Shown here: one piece after another, positions 22,071 through 30,900 of the stretch | Position numbering within the stretch: the stretch's first letter is position 1 | Layout of the letters: each line of letters begins with the position of its first letter | Origin: Clusia tigrina | Taxonomy: Eukaryota; Arthropoda; Insecta; Diptera; Clusiidae | Length of the DNA: 64,000 nucleotides | Direction: 5' to 3' | NCBI GenBank assembly: GCA_920105625.2 | Contig: OV050032.1 | Span: forward strand, 203,072,258-203,136,257 | The notes under the pieces: model-generated | What the model saw: only the letters and a program-made list of their open reading frames with translations | What the model was told of the DNA's origin: nothing | The model's database searches: none | Translations under genes and position numbers: made by a program

Positions 22071-24540
22071 TGGTGCCGAACAGATCCGCCCTCAACAGTC
22101 AGAGAACCTCGAGTAGCCCCCAAACGCACTCTGTACAAACAATAACAGACGGTGTCAGTGGCACTTGCTCACTTCGCCACTGACCTGAAAGCACTCCCAC
22201 CTCAGCTCCCTTCCCTCAATCGCAATCGAGCAACCTCTGAGTTTCGAAAATAAAGTTTCATGGAAATTTTCCCACAAAATATTTCATAACAATTTCGGTA
22301 GTTCAAGTCCTGGCAAATCTTCTTTAAATTATTCAAAATGGATGAAAATCACAGTCTGCTGCTAATTTTGCTTATCCTGAAGAGGCTGGGCCGGCCGGCT
22401 TCTTTCGATGAGATTGTGCACGAGGTTGGGAAAAGTGCAGGCGTAAGTTTGGCAGACAAACGAAAGTAGGAGAATGAGATTATTTCCCACCATTTCAGAG
22501 TGAGTCCGAACTGGCACCAGACGACATTCGGAAAGCGTTGAACACTGGAAGGGAAAACGGATTCATCTGCTGGGAAAACGGCCTGTACTCCGCAATGCCC
22601 TCCTTTGATGATGACGACTACGCTCACTCAAAGCAAAAAAACTCGCGACGCCAAGGCTGCACCAGAAGATTCTGAAATGGCCGCTGGCGGGCCACCGGCC
22701 CAGCCTCTTCCAAAATTCTCTGTGTTCAAGTACCATTCAAAATGTTTTCCAAATTTTTAGTATTCAAAATTTTTAGTGTTCAAAATTTTTAGTATTCAAA
22801 ATTTTTAGTGTTCAAAATTTTTAGTGTTCAAAATTTTCAGTGTTCAAAATTGAAGTGACTCCGTCTCAAACCGACATTTCTGTGTTTGCAAGATGCGAGA
22901 AATAAAGAAAGAATTATTTTTTGCATTGTTCTTTGAATTATTTCACCACACTCCCAAAGTCCTTTCAACTCGCATTCACACACACACACCCATCCACATG
23001 CATAACGATGAATTTTAAAAAGGAAGGTTGTTCCATTATTTTCTTCCTCCTCTCCAGTCAATTCTTGTTCGAGGGGGGTGGCGCATGAAGATTCGTTCGC
23101 GGCTGATGGCCTCCCAATTATGGGTACATGGGAGTGGATTCCAAGGTCCTTGTGCGATTTGATATGTTTCGTAACATTGACTCCATTTTCTGTATTTATT
23201 TGTGGGGAATTTGTCGGCTTAAGCTGCCTGTGATGTGAATAGTGTCCAAACCAATGAAGCGAGTCTGAACGGACGCATTGGATAGTAGAGGGTTTAGAGG
23301 AACGGTGTGGAAATGGGGGCCTTTCTTCAGAGAATCTCCCCATTCACAAGTCAATTTGGAAATTGATTTGTCTCCAATTGGTAGTCTGGTGAGAGAACTG
23401 CTTCGTTATTCGTCTTTCATGACGTCACAAATCGTCCTCTGAGAATCTTCCACGATTAATTCCGTCATTTCAGAATATCAATGGTGCCTTCTTTCATTGT
23501 GTGAAAGAGATCAAAAGAAAATTGAAGTCTTCAGGGAGTTGGCTTTTTCATTCCGAAAGAGTCAGTTCGCCAGACTCATCAACCACCCGGACGGCTTATT
23601 TGGAAAGTGCTTGGAAGTTTAGATTTATCTTCCAATCATAGACGATCCCTTATTACAGGGTTATTGAGCTCTAAATGAGCCTCAAGGAAAACAACCGATA
23701 TCTCAAGGAGAGCAGAATAACCGTACATATTCGTAAGAAAGCTCGAAGGACCCATTCATTTGGGCATGAAAAGGATGGAGCATGGATTTGTGAACGCAAG
23801 TGGTGACAGATGAAACACAATTTCAGCAAAATATAGACCGGCACAGGGAGCCGGGATGAATTTGGAGATATCCGTACTGTGTTTCCTTTTATACTCTTTT
23901 CTTCCTCCTTCAGCATGATCCGCTGAGGAAAATTTCGCACATCACAGCGGCTGCTTCCAGGCAACTTAGTTGCGAAACACACCTCCAAAGCAGTTACGGG
24001 AGGCCGATCGCGAATTTCAACAGAATCGCCCTTTTTCTGATACACTTGCAATTTCAGCAATAGGGGAGGACTCGGATCCTTTCCAGCGAAATCGCCATCC
24101 TCCCATATCTTGGGGGCGCTCTCATTCCATTCAGATTTCGAGCTATGGAGTTTCTGGAGCTTAAAAGGGAAAGTGAGTGGAAATTGCGAAGGAGTCGAAT
24201 CTTCATTCCAAATTCCTCATTCCTCTGAGGTTGATCTGTGGACTACTCCGTGATTCCTGCTTTTGGATATATCGGAATGTTGTGAGCTCTCGGAGGTGTG
24301 GTAAACTAATGGAACGCTTCCTGGAAATGTGGTTTTTCACAAAAGTTTTTATTTTTAACACGATCTCAAAATATAAATTTAAAAACAAAATTCTGCAAAA
24401 ATTGCCCAAAAAATGATTCAAAAATTGACGCAAGGAAAAATTTGGAAAAAATTCAATTTAGTAAACAGCGAATTTCGATGAAGCCTGGAGGCAGGGTGGG
24501 CGGCTCGGCTCTTCTGGCCTAGCGATGGTGACTGCAGCTT
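22071..24540 (-). repeat. Repeat unit copy D (inverted, alpha end diverged)
   Basis: Equivalent to about 10,307 back to 7,845. Beta is intact; alpha is replaced by a diverged relative beyond 24,535. Variants in the alpha 3' flank match copy B. A 16-base stretch present in A and C near the FMPK segment (TTCCAACTCCG...) is missing here at about 23,775. Confidence 0.85.
22338..22675 (+). CDS. beta, copy D
   Basis: Exons 22,338-22,442 and 22,499-22,675 with the same 56 bp intron. The predicted protein is the same 93 residues as in the other copies. AATAAA lies at about 22,901 after a six-unit tandem repeat. The upstream hairpin is present with one loop substitution (GCTCAC in place of GTTCAC). 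Confidence 0.6.
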
Positions 24541-24760
24541 CTAATCTGTGTTCATATCTTCCTCCCATTTATTGTTTTTACTTCTCTTTTGATTCAAGCA
24601 TTTGGGCATTGAAAATGGTTTTCCGTTTAGTTCTTCTTGGAATTGAGTGTTACATAGATTGGCTTCCTGGACGCTTTCCCATTTGCATCTGCCACCTTTG
24701 CACTGATTCTCTGAAAGGACAACAAAATCATGTATTTATGGAAGTTGCGAAAGTGAATAG
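24480..24760 (-). pseudogene. Diverged alpha relative at the end of copy D
   Basis: Read on the minus strand, the last 60 bases before the TAG at about 24,521 match alpha (ATTAGAAGC then CGCTAGGCC), and a CTTTCAG acceptor-like site at about 24,722 is followed by AGAATCAGTGC, which lines up with alpha's GAGAATAAGCGAC start of exon 2. In between, similarity fades and the alpha frame meets stops. An alternative open frame from the acceptor (reading ...NQCKGGRCKWESVQEANLCN...) is Cys-containing and not alpha-like. I see no exon 1. Best called a decayed paralogue. Confidence 0.4.
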
Positions 24761-24864
24761 AAATGCAGTCGAAGATCCTCGCCAAACAGGAGAATGATCT
24801 CAGTTCTCCTCAGTTCCACTCTCCTGTAGTTCATCCAGGAATGAATGAATAGATGAATGAAATG

Positions 24865-25426
24865 AAAAGGCAAAATGTATCTCGACCAATTTGATCTATT
24901 GTACTCCTCCTGCATGTACCTATTAAAGGTCTTCTATTAGTCCAACAGTTCTAAGGAAGCTTAGTACTGAATTAGGGTTCATTGCTCTAATGTCTCTGCC
25001 CTCAGGCCAGTAATGACCCAGATATTTCTTCCTGCTGCGATTTAAGGCTTCGCAGTTCATTAGAAGGTGCTCTGGTGTTTCTTCTGCCTTCGTGCAGAAC
25101 CTACACGTATTTACATTGCCCCATTCCTGGCAAGACTATCCGCTTTTTAGTTTCCAGGGATCCCAGTGTGTCCTGAGACCCATATTATGTAGAGTTTGTT
25201 GAGGCTTTAGAGTAAATCTCGTATGAATTGAGTGTTTGTATAGCTGCCAGGCACAACAACTACAGGAACCTCCCAGTGGCGGAGTTAGCCTCGATGTATG
25301 CTGGGAGATTTCCACAGTCGCTAATGCAGTTTATTTCAGAAGACGTGTGGGTAGTGAAGTGCTCATACTCAGCTTCGCCTTTGGATCTGCCATATTATCG
25401 ACGTATCCAGAAACCTGCATTACCGA
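24865..25426 (-). mobile_element. LINE fragment (RNase H C-terminus and Cys/His knuckle)
   Basis: On the minus strand it encodes CRFCTKAEETPEHLLMNCEA followed by NRSRKKYLGHYWPEGRD, the Cys/His motif that follows RNase H in Jockey-type elements. It is a sister copy of the fragment at 49,990-50,650; both have the same 3' end after GGTCGAGATACATTTTG. It is bounded at 25,426 by a stub of the hAT left end. Confidence 0.7.
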
Positions 25427-25495
25427 TTTCGGCGCAAAATATTGAAGCATAGTTTCAGGGGCATTTCAAAACTGAGTTTTGTAGTAGGATGGCCT
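25427..25495 (+). mobile_element. Stub of hAT left end
   Basis: About 68 bases matching 10,308-10,383: TTTCGGCGCAAAATATTG and GAAGCATAGTTTCAGGGGCAT, then a gapped match to GTAGGATG. This is a third occurrence of the hAT left end, separated from its body. Confidence 0.7.
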
Positions 25496-25760
25496 GAAAA
25501 ATAACGCAATCCCCATATTTGAGTTAAGTACACAACTGGATAAAATAATACAATTTTTGCGAAGCATTTCTTTTCATGTTTCATAATGGGAACATAAATT
25601 TTGCTAAATATGTTTTAATGTGGAGCAAAATCTGTGCTTCCCAGTCAAGGATTCCAGGCATTGTGTTGCAGCGTGCCACAAGTCGCTTGGAGATCTAAAG
25701 TGAATTCATTATTGCACAGATTTGGCACCAAGCCGAGTCGCAGCTTGTCTGCTATACGAG
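25496..25760. other. Unassigned DNA before the 41 bp array
   Basis: Ordinary mixed-composition DNA; I recognise no gene or element. Confidence 0.5.
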
Positions 25761-26650
25761 TATTTCATTAATGACGTCATTTTGGTTTCCAAGTAGTCGA
25801 GTGTTTCATTAATGACGTCATTTTGGTTTACAAGTAGTCGACTGTTTCATTAGTGACGTCATTTTGGTTTACAAGTAGTCGAGTGTTTCGTTAATGACGT
25901 CATTTTGGTTTACAAGTAGTCGAGAGTTTCATTAGTGACGTCATTTTGGTTTACAAGTAGTCGAGTGTTTCGTTAATGACGTCATTTTGGTTTACAAGTA
26001 GTCGAGTGTTTCATTAGTGACGTCATTTTGGTTTACAAGTAGTCGAGAGTTTCATTAATGACGTCATTTTGGTTTACAAGTAGTCGACTGTTTCATTAAT
26101 GACGTCATATTGGTTTACAAGTAGTCGACTGTTTCATTAATGACGTCATTTTGGTTTACAAGTAGTCGAGTGTTTCATTAATGACGTCATATTGGTTTTC
26201 AAGTAGTCGAGAGTTTCATTAGTGACGTCATTTTGGTTTACAAGTAGTCGACTGTTTCATTAATGACGTCATATTGGTTTACAAGTAGTCGACTGTTTCA
26301 TTAATGACGTCATTTTGGTTTACAAGTAGTCGAGTGTTTCATTAATGACGTCATATTGGTTTTCAAGTAGTCGAGAGTTTCATTAGTGACGTCATTTTGG
26401 TTTACAAGTAGTCGAGTGTTTCATTAGTGACGTCATTTTGGTTTACAAGTAGTCGAGTGTTTCGTTAATGACGTCATTTTGGTTTACAAGTAGTCGAGTG
26501 TTTCATTAGTGACGTCATTTTGGTTTACAAGTAGTCGAGTGTTTCGTTAATGACGTCATTTTGGTTTACAAGTAGTCGAGTGTTTCATTAGTGACGTCAT
26601 TTTGGTTTACAAGTAGTCGAGTGTTTCGTTAATGACGTCATTTTGGTTGA
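25761..26650. repeat. 41 bp minisatellite, 22 units, a CRE palindrome in each
   Basis: The octamer TGACGTCA occurs 22 times from 25,772 to 26,633 at exactly 41 bp spacing (861 bases, 21 intervals, no indels). The unit is built around TTTCATTAATGACGTCATTT and CAAGTAGTCGAGTG. Variants form higher-order patterns: an 82 bp dimer (CATTAG/CGTTAA alternating) near both ends and a 164 bp tetramer repeated twice (about 26,087-26,414). TGACGTCA is the full consensus site of CREB/ATF bZIP factors; whether it is bound here is unknown. Confidence 0.95.
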
Positions 26651-27540
26651 CGAGCAGTTTCGCCACTCCTACCACGCCACGCCCTATCAGAGGTCATGGT
26701 CGTTCACTTTTACTTTTGTGCACGTACTTCGATTCCCTCTCCCCCTGGAATGTAAGGCGCCTCGTAGTCGGCCTTGTACGACTTCAGCTTTGTTTTTTGG
26801 TCTTTTCTCTAATTTCACCTACACAAGAGCCGCATGTAGGGGTGTGGAAGCTACGCCAAAGTGAAAAACACCAACTTTTATGTGCGTTCTTCTGCCTTTT
26901 TATTTTATCAGTTGAGGAATTCTTTATTTCTGTTACGCTTCATTCCTCCTTTTTTCTCATTAATCTGTTTTTTGTTCGCTTCTGCAACTGCTGAGTTTGT
27001 TATTGTTGTTGTTGTTGTTGTCGAATTTGGCGCATAGCTTCCTCGCCAAGGTCAGCGGATGTTCGCCGCTTGGGTTGCGGCAGTGCTCAAGGTCGCATTC
27101 TTTGCCGCATCTCATTTGTGTGCGGAGACGAGGCACGTTTAATAATTTCGCGGCTTGGCTGATTTCTTTTTGTGTGCTTCGAGGATTCGAATCTCAAAGA
27201 TGTGGAACACGTTTTAAGCGATGTCTCGGGTCAGGTTTGAAAGGACTGCTGTGGCTCTGTTTCCACTTTTTAAACATTTGTGATGAGAGTTGTTTGGATT
27301 CTTTGCAGAAGGTTTCGCTTATTAGTTCTCACAACGAAGCCAGGCGAAGGAGAGTGAGGCGTGTTTGGGATGGAATTATAGGTCTCGTGATCGAATAACG
27401 AACAATGAGCAGCGGATTTTCTTAACAGTTTTACCTCGACTCCTGGGTGCTAATTGAGCGACGACATTTTTTTATGTTTGACAGCATTTCTTCGGAGAAC
27501 TCTTCGGACGGGTTTTCACAATTGAATTTCAAATTGAATT
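26651..27540. other. Intergenic DNA, no gene recognised
   Basis: T-rich mixed DNA with a TTG run (27,000-27,022). Open frames at 26,632-26,994 and 26,997-27,398 are Leu/Phe/Ser-rich and match nothing; the Leu run comes from the TTG repeat. Confidence 0.55.
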
Positions 27541-27564
27541 GAGTCATTTACCAACATATGAGGG

Positions 27565-28568
27565 TGGGTCCATAAGTGCCAGAAAATTACTACAACAGAT
27601 GGCGTAGTCACCTAAAATCGAACATTTTGCACGTAAAGAAGCATCTTTCAAAAGAAGGCACCCTAATTTTCTGACTGATCTGTCAAGTAGTTATGTTGTG
27701 ACAACCATTTGGATCGGACAACTACGAGGATTTTGGTAAAAATGGATAAAAGTGAATTTCGTGTGCTCATTTAACACTATTCTTGCGGGAAGAAAACATC
27801 ACGCAAACCAAATAAAAGCTGCAGAAGTGTTATGGAGACTCTTCTCCATCGTTTGGAACCATCCACCACTGGTTAACTCAATTTCGTTGCGGTCGTACCA
27901 GCACAAGTGACGCCGAACCACCAGATCGCCCAACTGAGGTCACCACACCAGAAATGATCGAACAAATCCACGGTATGATGTTGGAAGATCGGTGAGTGAA
28001 GTTGAGCGAACTTGAAGAGGCTCCAGACTTACCACATGAATCGGTGATTTCAATTTGGCAAAAATATTTGGATATGAAAACGCTATTCGCAGGATGTGTG
28101 CGGCGTTTGCTCACAATTGACAACAAACGCAATCGTGTGACAACTTCAAAGGAGTTCTTGGCGATGTTCAGTCGCAATCCGGGTGAGATTTTGCACCATT
28201 TCGTAACCGTGGACTCAACATGGACTCATCACAACACACCAGAGACCAAAGAACAGTGGAGACACTGGACTTCTCCTGATAAATCGAAGCCGAATAAGGC
28301 CAAGGAACAGTCGAGACAGTGGACTTCTCCCGATGAATCGAAGCCGAATAAGGCCAAGGAACAGTCGAGACAGTGGACTTCTCCTGATGAATCGAAGCCG
28401 AAGAAGGCCAGTTTTTTTTTGGATGCGCACGATGTCATTCACATCGATTACTGAACAGGGTAAAAACGGTGACCAACGCATTCTAAGCAGAGCTGCTGAA
28501 TCCATTCGACACGGATTTGAAGTAAAAACGACCGCATTTGGCGAGGAAAAAAGACGAAATCAGAGGCA
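27565..28568 (+). mobile_element. Truncated mariner element
   Basis: A mariner-like left end (ATGAGGGTGGGTCCATAAGT, near 27,557-27,580) precedes a transposase starting MDKSEFRVLI at 27,742. The frame is broken soon after but recoverable in pieces: a helix-turn-helix region, WQKYLDMKTLFAGCVRRLLT, the linker NKRNRVTTSKEF and VTVDSTWTHHNTPETKEQ with the first catalytic Asp. The element stops at about 28,565, after an AFGEEKRR segment that precedes the second catalytic Asp block, so the active site is incomplete. Confidence 0.8.
27742..28565 (+). pseudogene. mariner transposase pseudogene with internal triplication
   Basis: The intact stretch 27,996-28,454 encodes the middle of a mauritiana-like mariner transposase. 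After PETKEQ the 18-residue segment KEQSRQWTSPDESKPNKA is present three times (54 bp units starting at GAACAG 28,251, 28,305 and 28,359), whereas the family normally has it once. Upstream stops (after LI at about 27,772 and after EDR at about 27,992) and loss of the 3' third make it inactive. Confidence 0.8.
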
Positions 28569-29287
28569 CTTATTCACTTCGCCACTGACCTGAAAGCACT
28601 CCCACCTCAGCTCCCTTCCCTCAATCGCAATCGAGCAACCTCTGAGTTTCGAAAATAAAGTTTCATGGAAATTTTCCCACAAAATATTTCATAACAATTT
28701 CGGTAGTTCAAGTCCTGGCAAATCTTCTTTAAATTATTCAAAATGGATGAAAATCACAGTCTGCTGCTAATTTTGCTTATCCTGAAGAGGCTGGGCCGGC
28801 CGGCTTCTTTCGATGAGATTGTGCACGAGGTTGGGAAAAGTGCAGGCGTAAGTTTGGCAGACAAACGAAAGTAGGAGAATGAGATTATTTCCCACCATTT
28901 CAGAGTGAGTCCGAACTGGCACCAGACGACATTCGGAAAGCGTTGAACACTGGAAGGGAAAACGGATTCATCTGCTGGGAAAACGGCCTGTACTCCGCAA
29001 TGCCCTCCTTTGATGATGACGACTACGCTCACTCAAAGCAAAAAAACTCGCGACGCCAAGGCTGCACCAGAAGATTCTGAAATGGCCGCTGGCGGGCCAC
29101 CGGCCCAGCCTCTTCCAAAATTCTCTGTGTTCAAGTACCATTCAAAATGTTTTCCAAATTTTTAGTGTTCAAAATTTTCAGTGTTCAAAATTGAAGTGAC
29201 TCCGTCTCAAACCGACATTTCTGTGTTTGCAAGATGTGAGAAATAAAGAAACAAATATTTTTTTAAATGCGCATGGAATTATTTTGT
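28566..29287 (-). repeat. Partial repeat unit (beta part) fused to mariner
   Basis: Equivalent to about 10,190-9,480 in copy A, inverted. It begins at TTCACTTCGCCACTGACC, inside the loop of the hairpin upstream of beta, directly joined to mariner sequence, and fades out at about 29,287 just after the polyadenylation signal. Confidence 0.85.
28743..29080 (+). CDS. beta, fourth copy (28.7 kb)
   Basis: Exons 28,743-28,847 and 28,904-29,080 with the standard 56 bp intron; the predicted protein is identical to the copies in the palindrome. It has lost the DNA upstream of the hairpin loop, including GGTGTCAGTGGC, but keeps the 170 bases before the ATG. The 3' UTR tandem repeat has only two units; AATAAA is at 29,242-29,247. 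Whether this promoter-truncated copy is expressed is unknown. Confidence 0.55.
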
Positions 29288-29940
29288 CACGCGTCGTCAA
29301 TCGATCTGGAGTGGGTTTTCTATCTTAGTTCCTGGCAGTGCCCCACACCAGAATACCGTAGAGTGATATCGGTCTAGCAATGGCTGGCTGGATATCACCA
29401 ATGCATCAGAGGGGGACACGGCGGACTCAAAAGGCATCCAAGGATCAGAGCGTTCGTGGGCTTCCTTACCCTTTTCTCTACATTGGGCTTCATGCAAGCT
29501 TACTATCCACTATTACCCCGAAGTATTTGGCGTGGCTCTTGAGAGTTAGTATACTGCGGTTCGTACTGCGTTGGCAGTTTCCACGGCTGAAAAGTAGCAA
29601 ATCCGCAGTCCCGCTGGCGTCGCCCAATTATGTACAACTTTCAGAGAGTCGGTCATAAGATCACTGAGAGTCGACAAGCATTACCCAGCTATAGCTCTCT
29701 CAATGTCACCACCAATACTCCCCCAGCTTTGGAGCTTTACTTGCCGGCATATTGAGTTGGAATATGGACAGCTAACAGCCAAAGCAGTGGAGACAGCCCC
29801 CCTGCTTGTGGAGCCCCTCTGCACAACTTCGTAAGCGATACGGCGACGTCGACTCTACTCTTATCCTGCTACAGCTCGTTCACAGACTTCAGTGAGTGCG
29901 CTACAATTGCAGACTATATCAGGGTCTCCCGTTCTTTTTT
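29288..29940 (-). mobile_element. LINE fragment (reverse transcriptase region)
   Basis: On the minus strand: CRGAPQAGGLSPLLWLL (about 29,795-29,745), matching the G-x-PQGG-SPLLW block of Jockey/R1-type reverse transcriptase, then after a gap at the expected YADD region, LTLKSHAKYFGVIVDSKLA (about 29,545-29,490), the thumb motif, and LLYGILVWGTA (about 29,360-29,335). Frames shift between blocks, so it is a dead fragment. Confidence 0.7.
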
Positions 29941-30059
29941 AGCATAATCGGGGTGTTTGGGTTAGTTCGGATCCACAAACCACGCGCGTCAGCTTTTAGT
30001 CTTTCGCAAAGCACATTAGCTTTGCTCCTGCTCCTGCCTCCTTTGAGCCAGAGCGTCAT

Positions 30060-30430
30060 ATCATAACTTCTTCTATTTTTCACACATTAAAATTTGTTGT
30101 TGTTTTTAATTTGTTAATAACATTTTCTTTATTACATAAACATATTAGATTTTGTTTTTAAATTAAAACCAAACGGTCAAATTAATATTACCATCAACTA
30201 AAACTAAACAATACTTTTATTTAATTTAATCTTCAATTAAACATTCACTTAATTTGTTAAAAAAGAATAATTAAAACTTGGCACAATAATTCGCAAAATA
30301 ACTTTAATATTATTTTTGTTCAATTTTTTGTTTGTAAAATTTGCGTGCAAATATTTAAAATATTTTTATTTTTGACTTGATTCTTCTGTCGTGAATTTTC
30401 GATTGTTTTTCTTCTTATTTTTATTAGAAA
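30060..30430. other. AT-rich DNA
   Basis: T/A-rich sequence with TTAATTT and AAACAAA words; no gene or element recognised. Confidence 0.6.
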
Positions 30431-30439
30431 TGTGGCAAA

Positions 30440-30900
30440 ATTAACAAATCTTCCTTAATTTACGCATTTGTGAAGTGTGCGGCATGAAGCGTTGTCATCC
30501 TGGAAGGCGCTGCTACCATGAGCGCAGTGCGCCCGATTCGAGTGGCTTTGAAATGCATTGGAACCGAAGCAGCACCATGGAACAAATACACGGAAATATC
30601 GCCCAAGTGAGGCACAAAAACAAGCAGAAATCTCCAAAAAAAAATTTAAAATATATGCTGAAAGGATCGTTGAGAGAAGGAGTGAAAGCTCAGCGCCAGC
30701 AAAAGTGGGTTGGAGATAACCACAATGGAAGGAGAGGTCACCGCCGCTAGGATGGAAGAGCGACACATCCAGCCTCCTCTTCAAAATTCTTTTTTCAGCT
30801 AATTTTTGAATAATTTTGTTGGAAAACGTTCGCATCATTTTTTTTTAAATTTATATTTTGGGATCGCATTAAATATTAAAAACTTTGTTTGAAAACTAAA
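30440..30900 (+). pseudogene. Second diverged alpha relative
   Basis: The plus-strand end of the frame finishing at 30,750 reads LKYMLKGSLREGVKAQRQQKW then a basic tail ending GRRGHRR and TAG, parallel to alpha's SDVRAIVQKTLAGGVTFGYV and tail SSNQRR. The DNA after the stop also matches the alpha 3' flank: AGAGCGACACATCC, then AATTTTTGAATAATTTTGTTGG and AAATTTATATTTTGGGATCGC at 30,800-30,865. There is no recognisable exon 1 or splice acceptor, and the N-terminal half is unrelated. I take it as an older, decayed family member. Confidence 0.45.

Larger units (their letters stand above)
17958..24535 (-). repeat. Right arm of the large inverted repeat
   Basis: Mirror of 7,845-14,422. In order on the plus strand it contains the alpha half of unit C, the inverted hAT copy and partial unit D. 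Homology to the left arm ends at about 24,535, inside alpha exon 2, where copy D becomes a diverged alpha relative. Confidence 0.9.

Noticed and set aside
25761..26650. CRISPR-like array of regular repeats
   Set aside because: Units are contiguous with no unique spacers, and the window is clearly eukaryotic.
26997..27398. Leu-run open frame resembling a signal peptide
   Set aside because: The Leu run is a TTG microsatellite and the remainder shows no domain.
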